Assembly (NCBI GenBank): GCA_039033415.1
Contig: JBCCCR010000004.1
Span: forward strand, 62,001-126,000
DNA from: Pseudomonadota bacterium
GTDB lineage: Bacteria; Pseudomonadota; Gammaproteobacteria; Xanthomonadales; SZUA-38
Direction of reading: 5' to 3'
Length of the DNA stretch: 64,000 nt
A model generated the notes under the pieces. That model searched no databases. It was given only the letters and a program-made list of their open reading frames with translations, and was not told where the DNA came from. Below are positions 26,533 to 35,711 of this stretch, piece by piece. How positions within the stretch are numbered: position 1 is the first letter of the stretch; the number at the start of each line of letters is the position of its first letter. A program made the position numbers and the translations under genes.

Positions 26533-27357
26533 TTAGGTCGCCTCGCGGGATGTCGCCGGTGCCGGTTCAACCGACCTGATCAGTGGCCAGAGCAGCTGCT
26601 CGCCGACGGTTGTGTCAGGCAGATTCTCGACGCCGATGGCCTTGGGATAGGTGCGCGTAATCTTTGCGGTCCCGAAAAGCACGTCCCAGAAGAACAGCAG
26701 ATTGCCGTAGTTGCCTTTGTAATGTGTGGCCGAGTCCGCAGCAAACTTGCCGTGGTGGGCGCTGTGGGTCGCCGGTGTCGAGATCAGCCGCTCGACCACC
26801 CACATCACCGGCGAGAGCCAGCGAATCTTGTACAGCGGCTCGTCCCAGCGAACGTCGCAGTGGGCGCCGATGATCACCAGCATCTTGACGACAATGTAAC
26901 CCGCGTAGACCCAGCCGAGGCCGAGATAAATCAACGCGCCAGAGAACCAGAGCCCCGGCATCATCGCGTAATAGAAGATGTTGTTCCGGTACACCACACG
27001 GACGGACAGATAGTTGGCGTTGTGATGGGGACGATGCAGCTTGTAGAGCCACGGCACCGTGTGTGAAAGCCGGTGCCACCAGTACTGAGTCATATCATCA
27101 AACACCAGGAACAGCCCGATGGCCGCCACCACCGGAATCGTGCTCAGCGCACCAGCCGAATCGGGCCAGATAAGGCTGGCCAGCAGCCCGCCGCCAGCGA
27201 GGGCCAGCGGCTGGGTGAAAAGCAGGAGCGTCACAACGCTCGCAACCTCAACAACGGCATCATCGCGCGATTGACCGCGTTTCGAAAAGAATCGCGTTTT
27301 CGCCACCTCGAGCGCGGCAAAAAAGGCAAAAATCAGCAGGATAACGAGCTTGTCCAT
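26533..27357 (-). CDS. Sterol desaturase/fatty-acid-hydroxylase family membrane protein
   Basis: 274 residues with four to five hydrophobic spans. The di-iron histidine boxes are complete: WWHRLSH, HRPHHNANY and THSAHHG, plus an additional His in IIGAHCDV. Family members hydroxylate or desaturate lipids, carotenoids or sterol-like molecules at the membrane using O2. It is divergent from a Crp/Fnr-type regulator with an 84-bp shared promoter region. A second, distantly related copy lies at 39758, divergent from a TetR gene. Lipid substrate unknown. Confidence 0.9.
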   Translation of the reverse strand: MDKLVILLIFAFFAALEVAKTRFFSKRGQSRDDAVVEVASVVTLLLFTQPLALAGGGLLASLIWPDSAGALSTIPVVAAIGLFLVFDDMTQYWWHRLSHTVPWLYKLHRPHHNANYLSVRVVYRNNIFYYAMMPGLWFSGALIYLGLGWVYAGYIVVKMLVIIGAHCDVRWDEPLYKIRWLSPVMWVVERLISTPATHSAHHGKFAADSATHYKGNYGNLLFFWDVLFGTAKITRTYPKAIGVENLPDTTVGEQLLWPLIRSVEPAPATSREAT

Positions 27358-27409
27358 GGCGGTTTACCGTTTAGCTTGCACGCCAGACTACGGCGCAGCG
27401 GCAGGTTAA

Positions 27410-27429
27410 AATACTAACTTTTTAGCATT
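27410..27429. promoter_or_regulatory. Crp/Fnr-type operator candidate
   Basis: AAT-a-CTAA-CTTT-TTAG-c-ATT is a 20-bp imperfect palindrome with the half-site/4-bp-spacer geometry used by Crp/Fnr proteins. It ends 12 bp before the regulator start and 53 bp upstream of the desaturase start, so it could control both. Confidence 0.55.
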
Positions 27430-27441
27430 TCGGAATTTTCG

Positions 27442-28098
27442 ATGCCGGTTCACCAAAGCCTGCTGGAACTGATACCGCCAAAACTTTTGCCGACGGTCAA
27501 AGCGGCGGGAACCACAAGGCCCTATGCCGATGGCCAGGTGATCCATACCCAGCAGGCCGCCTCGGTGGGTCTGTCGATAATCCTCCGCGGCCGAGTACGC
27601 TTTGGCCTTTACGCAGAAACCGGCGCCTTTAACCTCACCGGCCTACTCGGATGTGGACACTGCTTTGGTGAAGCGACACTCTTCGCCGATCGACGGCGCG
27701 CCTACCACGCGGAAGCCTTTGGTGAGACCGAAGTCCTGGCGATCGGAAAGCGAGCCTTCGACGCCCTTCATGACGCACACCCCCCGTTTGCCAGAGCCGT
27801 GACCGTGACCGTCACACAGCGCCTCTATGAAGCACTCGACATCGCGGATGATCTGCGGCGGCGAGGCGTAGAGCAGCAGATTGCGATGCTGCTGTTGCGG
27901 ATCGCCAGAACCGGTGGCTTTGATGAAGATGACCTACCGCTGCGACAGGCCGACATCGCCTTTGCGCTGGGCATGTCTCGGGTCAGCATCGGAAAAGCCC
28001 TTGACCGTCTCAGCCAGCGGGACCTGATCCAGCTGGGCTATGGAAAGATCACGATGATCGACCGGCAGGCGCTGCTCGAGCTGGGGAATGCAGCCTAG
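27442..28098 (+). CDS. Crp/Fnr-family transcriptional regulator
   Basis: 218 residues. N-terminal cyclic-nucleotide-binding-like beta-barrel (DGQVIHTQQAASVGLSIILRGRVRFG, then GLLGCGHCFGEATLFADRRRAYHAEAF), a long dimer helix, and a C-terminal winged helix with LRQADIAFALGMSRVSIGKALDRLSQRDLIQLGYGKITMID. The four N-terminal cysteines of an FNR iron-sulphur cluster are absent; two Cys near residue 70-75 do not fit that pattern. The cAMP-contact residues of Crp are not conserved clearly. It probably controls the divergent desaturase gene in response to an unknown effector. Confidence 0.9.
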   Translation: MPVHQSLLELIPPKLLPTVKAAGTTRPYADGQVIHTQQAASVGLSIILRGRVRFGLYAETGAFNLTGLLGCGHCFGEATLFADRRRAYHAEAFGETEVLAIGKRAFDALHDAHPPFARAVTVTVTQRLYEALDIADDLRRRGVEQQIAMLLLRIARTGGFDEDDLPLRQADIAFALGMSRVSIGKALDRLSQRDLIQLGYGKITMIDRQALLELGNAA

Positions 28099-28112
28099 TG
28101 GGCTGTTTTCTG

Positions 28113-30305
28113 TCACCCACCCGGTCGATAGGTCTTTACGGCTCTAGCCTCGACATCCTCTCGGTAGTAGGCAACGTCTTTGAACTCGCCATTGACGTAG
28201 CGATCGGACTGGTCGTCAAAATGTGGCGAACTTGGGTCACCGCTCTGACCACCGGCCAGCATCGTCTTCGCGCGAACCCTGTCGCCGAATTCAACGACAG
28301 CAACAAAGCTATTGCCGGCGACGCCGTAGATTCTCTTGGTGCCTGGAAAGCGGCGCGCGCCGTAGGAAGCTAGTGCGCCCCAGTTGCCTGACGCCATTCC
28401 GACCGGGAGGCTGGGTGCGTCATCATCATGCGGGTGGGCAATGTCGCCGGTGAGGCGCTGGAATCGATTTACTTCTCCCCAGGCAATTTGCCAACCACCA
28501 AAATCTTCGTTCAGCATCTCGACGGTGGCGGCGAAGATGTTAAGCCGTTCGCGGTGATCGGACTGCGTTGCGTAAAAGTTGATCTTCTCCATACGGCTTA
28601 AGCCATCGGGCGCTGAGCCGTCCCGTCGATATCGCGTGCCGTAGAAATGGGCCAGGGTCATGGCAACGGATTCGGTTGCGACGCGATAATCCCAGCCGCG
28701 GAGTACGTCAACAGCCTCGGCGAGCCGCGGATAATCCGCGCCCGACGTATCAAACGCTTCGATCAGCCCGGGAATCAGCTTCTCGAAGCCGGGCAGATAC
28801 GGGTCGTACGCCAGTTCAATCAGGCCGTCCAGCGTCAGATCGGACACGTCGTCCAGAACGCGCAAGGCGTGAACGCCGCGGAAATTTTCGGGGTCTGGCG
28901 CCATGTATACGGGGTAATCAGCCGAGTCTGGGCTGTAAGGACCGGCTGCGGTGAAGGGCGTTGAGTTACAGTTTTGCAGCCAACCGTTCTCGGGATTCAG
29001 CAAGGTCACAATCTCGTCGACGGTATGTAGCCCCTGCCAGTCCGTGGCGGGATCACTGCCGTCAACCGGTTTCGAATAGTCGAAGCGGCGATCGCGACGG
29101 GGAACAAAATTGCCGTGGTAGTAGGCGATATTGCCGCCTGAGTCAGCGTAGACGGTGTTGTTCGATGAGTTCGTTCGGATATCCATCATCGCCCGGAAGC
29201 TCTCGTGGCCGTCCTGTTTGGTTCTGACGAAAGACTGCCGTAGCGCGTTGACCGGGTCCCAGTTGATCTTGGTTGCTACCCATCGACCGTCGAGCATGTG
29301 GGTGACCGGCCCGTGATGGGTCCGATACATAGGGAACGTCCGCTCGTTAAGCATATCGCCGTCCTTGTATCTGAGCGTGACCTCGGATACCTCCACCGGA
29401 CGCATTTCATCGCCATAGCGATACATCAGCGTGCCGTCGATCTCAGAGACGTCCTCAATAAACTCGTCCATGAAATCGACCCGGGTAGAGGTATGCATCC
29501 AGCCCGTGTCTTCGTTGAAACCCTGATAAACAAAAAACTGACCCCAGGTGACTGCGCCGTAGGCGTTTAGGCCCTCCTCGCTGACGACGTGCACCTCGCC
29601 GCGAAAGTAAAACGAGGTATGCGGATTGATCAGCAGCATCGCGTCACCTGATCGCGTATGCGTACCCGCAATTGCAAAGCCATTCGACCCACGAGGCTCG
29701 TCGTCAGACTCCTCTGCGGCGGCAGCAAGCTGCGCCACACTCTCTCCCGATCCATAAAAGGCGCGGATACCATCGAGCGGGATCTGCTCGATGTCGCCGC
29801 CAATAGAACCCTCAAAAAAGAACATCGGCATCCAGGGCTCAAACTTGGTGATCACCTTGGGTTTCACATTCGGGTGGGTTGCCAGATAGTAGTTCAGCCC
29901 ATCAGCAAACGCATCGCAAAGAGCCTGCAACCAGTCCGGCGCCGCCTCGTAGGCCGCCACAGCCTCATCTGTCGTCATATACAGGCGAGCTCGAAGATCG
30001 CTGAACAGTGCCTCTTCACCTTCCGCTTCCGCCAGGCGGCCGATCGCCCAGTAGTAGTTTCGTTCGACCCGGGGAAAGTCGTCTTCGGCCTGGGCATAGA
30101 GAAGCCCGAAGACCGCATCAGCATCACTTTTTGCGTAGATGTGCGGAACGCCAAAATCGTCGCGAATGATCGTGACCTTTTCCGCCCGCGCCTGCAGGCG
30201 TTCGAGCTCCGACTCGACAGGGGATTTGAGCTGCGGCGCACAGGCTGCGAGCAAAACGATGAAAAGGAACGCACAACGGCGAAGCCAGAGCACAGAATGG
30301 GTCAT
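28113..30305 (-). CDS. Penicillin-acylase-family lipoprotein (N-terminal nucleophile hydrolase)
   Basis: 730 residues from the ATG at 30305. It has a lipoprotein signal with lipobox LAAC (Cys22). The alpha-chain begins VTIIRDDFGVPHIYAKSDADAVFGLLYAQAEDDF, the family signature. After the spacer ending EPRG comes the beta-chain nucleophile Ser207 (SNGFAIAG), exposed by autocleavage, and later NPHTSFYFRGEVHVVSEEGLNAYGAVTWG. The family cleaves amide-linked acyl groups (penicillin G, cephalosporins, acyl-homoserine lactones). Length and the S-N-G-F start fit the AHL/aculeacin-acylase side, but substrate cannot be fixed. Divergent from the P-domain protein gene. Confidence 0.9.
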   Translation of the reverse strand: MTHSVLWLRRCAFLFIVLLAACAPQLKSPVESELERLQARAEKVTIIRDDFGVPHIYAKSDADAVFGLLYAQAEDDFPRVERNYYWAIGRLAEAEGEEALFSDLRARLYMTTDEAVAAYEAAPDWLQALCDAFADGLNYYLATHPNVKPKVITKFEPWMPMFFFEGSIGGDIEQIPLDGIRAFYGSGESVAQLAAAAEESDDEPRGSNGFAIAGTHTRSGDAMLLINPHTSFYFRGEVHVVSEEGLNAYGAVTWGQFFVYQGFNEDTGWMHTSTRVDFMDEFIEDVSEIDGTLMYRYGDEMRPVEVSEVTLRYKDGDMLNERTFPMYRTHHGPVTHMLDGRWVATKINWDPVNALRQSFVRTKQDGHESFRAMMDIRTNSSNNTVYADSGGNIAYYHGNFVPRRDRRFDYSKPVDGSDPATDWQGLHTVDEIVTLLNPENGWLQNCNSTPFTAAGPYSPDSADYPVYMAPDPENFRGVHALRVLDDVSDLTLDGLIELAYDPYLPGFEKLIPGLIEAFDTSGADYPRLAEAVDVLRGWDYRVATESVAMTLAHFYGTRYRRDGSAPDGLSRMEKINFYATQSDHRERLNIFAATVEMLNEDFGGWQIAWGEVNRFQRLTGDIAHPHDDDAPSLPVGMASGNWGALASYGARRFPGTKRIYGVAGNSFVAVVEFGDRVRAKTMLAGGQSGDPSSPHFDDQSDRYVNGEFKDVAYYREDVEARAVKTYRPGG

Positions 30306-30413
30306 TGGTTGAGCCTTGCTTGTTGGGTAACGGGCTACCCTGCAACAGGGCCCGCACATTCTACCGCTGCGACAAGGTATGGCGCGACGCTGAAGTTGTT
30401 CTACAGTAATGCT

Positions 30414-32627
30414 ATGAAGATCCGTCAACGCTTTTCGCCCCTGCTGCTGGCGGTGCTGGCTATGCCGGCAGCCGCGCAGACGACGCTACTGGACCAGACC
30501 GCCGGCTGCACGATCGCCAACGGTCAGGCCATGAGCACGCGATTCACTCTCACGTTCAATTTTGGCAGCGGTTCTAATCGAATCAACAACACGGAAAGCG
30601 CTGACGATTTTGTTGTGCCGGCTGACGAGACCTGGACGATCAACACCGTGCAGGCCTTCGGTGACATCAATATTGTCGGGGAAGATGTGCGGATCCGCGT
30701 CTACGAGAACGGCAGCAGCCTGCCCACAGGCAGCCCCGTCTGCGACACAACCGTCGAAGCGGAACCCCCGGTTTTTAACAAAGGCCTACTTGAGCTCACC
30801 TTTGGTCTTCGGACGGATCTGCCCACCGCCTGCGTGCTCGACGAAGGTCGCTACTGGCTATCGGTGCAGTATGTGGACGTCGAGCCGCTCGCAAACTGCG
30901 GCGGCGACAACTGCCCTCCGTGGTACTGGGCTAATGTAGACAACGGTAATGGCGCACTGCAGTGGGCCATCCGGGATCCGGAAAGCGATATCCCGGAGAT
31001 CAGCTGCACGAGCTTTGGCCCGGCGCCAAGTTGTGTGTCAGAGCCCACCCGACGCGACCTGTGTTACTCGATGGAGGGCAGCGTCATCAATCAGGTTGGA
31101 CCCTTCGTCACGCAGCAGCTTGTGCAGGAAACGGTCATCGCGGGATCACCGGTCGATCTGAACTACGCAAGCCTGTTCTCTGACCCCAACGGTGACCCGC
31201 TAACCTTCAGTGCAGCGCCCAGCTTGCCGAGCAGTCTGCAGCTCGACTCCCTCAATGCCGATATCACCGGTACGGTTGATTCATCGCTGATCGGGGTCGA
31301 CCCGGTTTTCTCGCTGATTGCCACCGACAGTACGGGACGAAGCGGGAACGATATCGCCAGCGACGGAGATCTAGACGTAGCGCTACGGGTAGAAGACGCC
31401 AACGGCGTCCAGCTGCCAGACTTTGCCAGCGATGTGGTGGTTCGTTGTGGCGGCCAGGCATCCTCCTCAGGCACTTTTTCCAGTAGCGTGGACTTTTCGG
31501 AGCCAGGCGACTGCGGCCGGTATAGCGGCCCCAACTGCGAGCCGATCGACGAAACCGCGCGCGTGATCAATGCATGGGTTGAGACCCACATCGACCATCC
31601 GAGCGTCGCGGATCTGTCCCTGCTGCTTGCGAGCCCCGACGGCTCGGTGCAGCCACTGCTGGCACAGCCTGGCGCCAGCCAAAATCAGAATTGTGAGAAT
31701 GCGGAGATCAACGCGCTGTTCAGCGACGCCGCGCGCTGGCCTGCTCAGGCGCAGTGTGCCAGCCCTATTGCCATCCTCGGAGAACTTGAACCCGACGTCC
31801 CGCTGGCCGGCTTCCGAAACCTTCCCGCTGCCGGCTCGCAACCCTGGCGTCTTCAGATCAATAACGCGGGAAGCGCTGAGGCCACCCTGGAAGGTTGGTG
31901 CCTGGCTCTACAGGTCGACCGCGACGGCAACCAGGTTTTCCCGCAGGCCAACCTGCCCGGCTCCGCGGAGCTGGTGGATTTGACCAGCACCGACAGCGCG
32001 ACCCGTAGCGGGATGCTGAACGGCACGCAGGAGGTGGACTGGTATCGAGTGGTTCAGCCGATAGACGAGGTCAAGACTCTGGAGGCAGAGGTAAGTACAA
32101 GCAACAATCTGCGGGTGCAGGTTTACCGATACCTGTTCGACAAACGCGCCGAGTTCAATCCAGATCGGGCCGCCGGTGATTGCGCGTCGGACAATCTGGT
32201 CTTAACTCGCGCTCTAGCGCCGGCTGGACAGGAGTACTTCCGAATCCAGGCCTGCGAAGAGCAAAGTGTCGGTAGTTACACCATAGAATTTCGAAAAGTT
32301 GGAGACTCGACTTTCACCTCCGGCAATATCGAGCTTGGTCAGATCACCGGCAGCATCGTAGACGCAACCAACGGCACCCCAATCCTCGGGGCATGGATTA
32401 GTGGCGATGGTGGATCAACCTTCTCCGACCCCACGGGCGACTTCGACCTTGCTGCGCTCGTTGGGCCTCTGGAGCTGAGCGTATTTCACCCGGACTACCG
32501 AACCGCGGAGATCGACCCGGTTACGGTGACCGCCGGCAACTCAATCGCTGTTCCGACAGTTGAGCTGGTGCCCTTCGATTACGTGGCTGTCCCCAACCAG
32601 ATCGTGTTCGAAAACGGTTTTGAGTGA
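30414..32627 (+). CDS. Multidomain secreted protein with P/Homo B-like domain and C-terminal FENGFE motif
   Basis: 737 residues from the ATG at 30414, where a signal peptide starts (PLLLAVLAMPAAAQ); the frame is open further upstream but that part runs antisense to the acylase gene. Order: a beta-rich domain with several Cys; a cadherin-like segment (DLNYASLFSDPNGDPLTFSA); a proprotein-convertase P-like domain (VINAWVETHIDHPSVADLSLLLASPDG, then WRLQINNAGSAEATLEGWCL); a PPC-like region; and a carboxypeptidase-regulatory-like domain (GSIVDATNGTPILGAWI). It ends NQIVFENGFE, a variant of the GFE motif seen elsewhere here. No peptidase domain is present, so it is probably an adhesive or structural surface protein. 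Confidence 0.8.
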   Translation: MKIRQRFSPLLLAVLAMPAAAQTTLLDQTAGCTIANGQAMSTRFTLTFNFGSGSNRINNTESADDFVVPADETWTINTVQAFGDINIVGEDVRIRVYENGSSLPTGSPVCDTTVEAEPPVFNKGLLELTFGLRTDLPTACVLDEGRYWLSVQYVDVEPLANCGGDNCPPWYWANVDNGNGALQWAIRDPESDIPEISCTSFGPAPSCVSEPTRRDLCYSMEGSVINQVGPFVTQQLVQETVIAGSPVDLNYASLFSDPNGDPLTFSAAPSLPSSLQLDSLNADITGTVDSSLIGVDPVFSLIATDSTGRSGNDIASDGDLDVALRVEDANGVQLPDFASDVVVRCGGQASSSGTFSSSVDFSEPGDCGRYSGPNCEPIDETARVINAWVETHIDHPSVADLSLLLASPDGSVQPLLAQPGASQNQNCENAEINALFSDAARWPAQAQCASPIAILGELEPDVPLAGFRNLPAAGSQPWRLQINNAGSAEATLEGWCLALQVDRDGNQVFPQANLPGSAELVDLTSTDSATRSGMLNGTQEVDWYRVVQPIDEVKTLEAEVSTSNNLRVQVYRYLFDKRAEFNPDRAAGDCASDNLVLTRALAPAGQEYFRIQACEEQSVGSYTIEFRKVGDSTFTSGNIELGQITGSIVDATNGTPILGAWISGDGGSTFSDPTGDFDLAALVGPLELSVFHPDYRTAEIDPVTVTAGNSIAVPTVELVPFDYVAVPNQIVFENGFE

Positions 32628-32667
32628 AACACGCCGCAGATGATCCCGAGTGAGGGCTAAGACGAAA

Positions 32668-32699
32668 TGCGCTACGCCAGCCTGAGCTGACGTAGCGCA
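32668..32699. terminator. Bidirectional hairpin between convergent genes
   Basis: TGCGCTACG (32668-32676) pairs perfectly with CGTAGCGCA (32691-32699). An inner CAGC/GCTG stem around CTGA extends it after one mismatch. It lies between the 3' ends of the P-domain protein gene and the GNAT gene. No long T-run on either strand. Confidence 0.75.
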
Positions 32700-32705
32700 A
32701 CCTAG

Positions 32706-33164
32706 CTATCGCATCGGTTTCCGGTAGGTCACCTTATCGTCGCCGTCAGTCCAGTAGTCACGGATCACAGCCTCCCGCTCATAGCCGCACCGTTCATAAT
32801 ACGCTCGGGTTGCCGAGAAGGCCTCCAGACCGGAGGTATCAACGATGAGTAACCGCTCATCGGCCAAAGACTGCTCAACGCCACCCAACAGCGCCTTTCC
32901 GAGGCCGCGGCCCTGCTGCTGCTTTCGCAAACCGATCGCGAGGAGGTTCCACGTACCTTCCGTCAGCGGTTCGCGTCGACAGTAGCTAAAGCCGACGACA
33001 TCACGATCGTCGGTTTCACACACCAACCATCGATCGTCGCTGCCGGAGCCAGATAGAAAGGGATTGATCAAGTCGTCGAGCATTTCGACGGGAAAAAGCT
33101 CGGTGTCTTTTAACACCAACGAGATTGCAGGCAGGTCTGCCTGGGTAGGAATTCTGATATTCAC
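32706..33164 (-). CDS. GNAT-family N-acetyltransferase
   Basis: 152 residues spanning the whole GNAT fold. Motif A (acetyl-CoA pyrophosphate binding) is LAIGLRKQQQGRGLGKALLGG, with the Q/RxxGxG/A core QQGRGLG. Motif B has TSGLEAFSATRAYYERCGYERE, the usual C-terminal helix with the aromatic pair. Transfers an acetyl group from acetyl-CoA to an unknown amine. No operon partner; convergent with the preceding gene across a strong hairpin. Confidence 0.9.
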   Translation of the reverse strand: MNIRIPTQADLPAISLVLKDTELFPVEMLDDLINPFLSGSGSDDRWLVCETDDRDVVGFSYCRREPLTEGTWNLLAIGLRKQQQGRGLGKALLGGVEQSLADERLLIVDTSGLEAFSATRAYYERCGYEREAVIRDYWTDGDDKVTYRKPMR

Positions 33165-33398
33165 TGCGAATCATCCTTTATGGGTTTTGTCAGGGCACAC
33201 GCCCCTGCGCGCCGATGACAGGCATCAGCGCGTCCAAAAGCATCAGATTTCTGGGTCCTTGCGCGACCCGCTTACGCAGCCATGAAAATCTCTAGTGAAA
33301 CGCGACTTAAGGGTACAGCTCGGGACGACCAGCGTCGAACGAAGCGGCGTGGTCGCAAAGCTGGGTCCCAAGCCAAGCCCCAGCGGAGCAGCAAGCGA

Positions 33399-35315
33399 TC
33401 AGGGGCTTTCGGGAGTCTCTCGAACGAGGCGTATGCCAACGGTTGGATAGCCCTGGTCAGCCTGAAGCGTCTCCTCGTGTTCCAGCATGGATAGATCGCG
33501 CCCGTCTTCCCAAGACGTCCCGCGGACGACCCGAAGCGAGCATCGCTCCACGCCTTCCGGCACGGTCTCGGCGCAGTCGCTGGTCCACTCGCTCACGTTG
33601 CCTCGCAGATCTGAGATTTGCAGTCGGTTCGCCTTAAAGCTGCTGACCGGCGCCGTGAAGCGATGGCCATCGGCGCAGCTGAACTGGCCGCTGGAAAACA
33701 ACTTTTTGCGTTCTCGGCCGGCAACGTTGCCGGTTTGACACGCGGTGTTCGCCTCGTGCCCAATCAGAGCCGCGTGCTGCCACTGGCGCGCGCTGGGAAT
33801 CCGGTAACGATGTCCACTGCGCTTTGAGAGCCAGGCCGCGAAGTCGACGGCGTCCTGATAGCTGACGCAGGCAACCGGATGGTCATCACTCTGAATATAG
33901 CCCGGTGCATACCAGGATTTACGCCGCAGCGAGATGCCATCGGGTTGACTGCACGGCCCGCCTGGCCGGCGCGTCGCCTGGGTGAATTCGCGATACTGCC
34001 CCACGGTGACTTCAACACCCGCCATCGCAAAGGCCTTGGACACCTCGCTGCCCTCGCCCTTCTCCCCCGTGAGTTTGCGCGGAACATAGTAGGAGTCGAT
34101 GCCCGAAGGATCACGAAGCAAATCACCCGCTTCCCATGACTCTTTCTCCTCGGGTTCCTCCGTCTGAGTAGGCTCCGCCGAGCTTTGCGGCGGTGGCGAG
34201 CCATCTTGCTCGGGTGGCGCTTCGGCAGGTCTCTCCGATGGAGTGTTTTCCGGAACCGCCTCCTGGGTTTCCAGCTCATTCAACAACTCAGGCGGCGCTG
34301 CTGCAGCGAGTTCCAGCGGTTCTATCGCACCTACGCCAATGGCCGAACCCGTCGGCGCTTCGGCGACGGACACCACCGATTGTTCGAATTCATCCGTCGC
34401 CTCACGCTCGCGTGGGAAAAACCACCACAACATGACAGCACTCACCCCCACGATGCCCCACATGACTGGTCGCCTCGTATTTGGTGATAGCGAAGCAAGC
34501 GGAGTCGTGATCCCCGGCTGGCTGTCGCCCACGCGGCGAATGTCCTCGGCCATGGCGGCCACCGTCTGGTAACGGTCTTGCGGTTTCTTTTGCAGCGCGC
34601 GGTTCACGATGCGCTGCCAGCGGCGGTGAGTATTCGGCAACGCCGGCACCGGATCAGAAACGTGCGCAACTAAGATCGACACGTCGTCGGGGCCGTGAAA
34701 GGGTGGTTCGCTGGTCAGCATCTCGAACAAAACGACGCCCAGACTGTACACATCGGAACGCGGATCCACCGGCTTGCCTCGCGCCTGTTCCGGGCTCATG
34801 TGATGGCTGCTCCCGATCGTATGGCCTTCGCGAGTCACCCGAGAGGCAACCGAGCGGGTGGAAAACGCGATGCCAAAGTCCGCAATCTGGACGTTGCCCC
34901 GCTGATCAACCAAAAGGTTTTCAGGCTTGATGTCCCGATGCACGATCCCCTGACGGTGGGCGTAGTTCAGCCCGTCGCAGACCTGCAGGAGAATCTCGCT
35001 CAGCTGGGCGTCTGACTCGTAGGTGAAGTCCACCAAAGCCTCGGGGAGGTTGGGCATCGTATAGAACAGCCCGCCATCCGCAGACTCTCCGAAATCAAAG
35101 ATGGAAACGATGTTCGGATGCTGCAGGCGACCGATGGTGCGCGCTTCATTGAGAAATCGTTCGGTGATCGAGCCATCGTCGTTGTCGGGCGGGCGCAGGA
35201 CCTTCACGGCAACCTCGCGCTTCAGCTGCTCCTGCAGCGCCAGATAAACCACGGCGGTTCCCCCACGCCCGAGCTCGCGCAAGATGGTATGACCGGGGAT
35301 GTTCACCGCAGTCAT
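33399..35315 (-). CDS. Transmembrane Ser/Thr protein kinase fused to formylglycine-generating-enzyme-like domain
   Basis: 638 residues. Residues 10-270 form a complete Hanks-type kinase: glycine loop GRGGTAVVY (16-24), Lys38 in VAVKVL, catalytic HRDIKPEN with Asp128, DFG with Asp146, and SPEQARG. A single membrane helix around residue 300 (MWGIVGVSAVMLWWFF) is followed by a Pro/Glu-rich linker. A C-terminal FGE/sulfatase-modifying-factor-like domain (VEVTVGQYREFTQATRRPGG, HPVACVSYQDAVDFAAWLSK, DLRGNVSEWTSDC, RVVRGTSWEDG) then lies outside the membrane. This layout recalls Pkn1-like kinases, where the FGE-like part is probably a sensor rather than an enzyme. No phosphatase or substrate gene adjoins. 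Confidence 0.9.
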   Translation of the reverse strand: MTAVNIPGHTILRELGRGGTAVVYLALQEQLKREVAVKVLRPPDNDDGSITERFLNEARTIGRLQHPNIVSIFDFGESADGGLFYTMPNLPEALVDFTYESDAQLSEILLQVCDGLNYAHRQGIVHRDIKPENLLVDQRGNVQIADFGIAFSTRSVASRVTREGHTIGSSHHMSPEQARGKPVDPRSDVYSLGVVLFEMLTSEPPFHGPDDVSILVAHVSDPVPALPNTHRRWQRIVNRALQKKPQDRYQTVAAMAEDIRRVGDSQPGITTPLASLSPNTRRPVMWGIVGVSAVMLWWFFPREREATDEFEQSVVSVAEAPTGSAIGVGAIEPLELAAAAPPELLNELETQEAVPENTPSERPAEAPPEQDGSPPPQSSAEPTQTEEPEEKESWEAGDLLRDPSGIDSYYVPRKLTGEKGEGSEVSKAFAMAGVEVTVGQYREFTQATRRPGGPCSQPDGISLRRKSWYAPGYIQSDDHPVACVSYQDAVDFAAWLSKRSGHRYRIPSARQWQHAALIGHEANTACQTGNVAGRERKKLFSSGQFSCADGHRFTAPVSSFKANRLQISDLRGNVSEWTSDCAETVPEGVERCSLRVVRGTSWEDGRDLSMLEHEETLQADQGYPTVGIRLVRETPESP

Positions 35316-35711
35316 TCGGTCAAAAGTCCTATCCGTGACATGAGGCGACGAGCATACCGGAAGGGATTAGCTCGCCAAAACGACTTTGACGCTGAATAGG
35401 ATTGGGCTGTCGGGAGTGAGAGGGCTGCGAGGCTGCGCAGCTGGGCCGGCCAACTCTTGGCGATGATCCGAATTTCACCACGCCAGAATCCGTCAAGGGC
35501 GGCGCGATTGAAGCCGCAAAACCGTGGACGAGTCAAGTGCGGATCGACGCCAAAACCCTTCGAACAAACTCGCTCTTTTCTCGGCTCTTAATCGGATTTT
35601 TCGATTTGGGCAATTTTTCTGATTTTCGCAACACCCTGTGATGAAAACTACCTGTAGCCTCGTACGGCTTTTTTCGCAGACTGTGCGCCGTGCGAACCTC
35701 AGGAGTGCTCA
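35316..35711. other. 396-bp non-coding gap
   Basis: No convincing gene. The half near the next gene is AT-richer than the surroundings. It holds a short AGCC-TCGTAC-GGCT stem followed by six T (35656-35674), too weak to call a terminator. It presumably carries the promoters of the divergent kinase and sulfotransferase-like genes. Confidence 0.5.

Noticed and set aside
29658-30413. Upstream extension of the P-domain protein gene
   Set aside because: Runs antisense to the N-terminal part of the acylase gene; the signal peptide at 30414 marks the true start.
33282-33494. 70-codon basic frame near the kinase 3' end
   Set aside because: Overlaps the kinase coding region antisense and has biased basic composition only.
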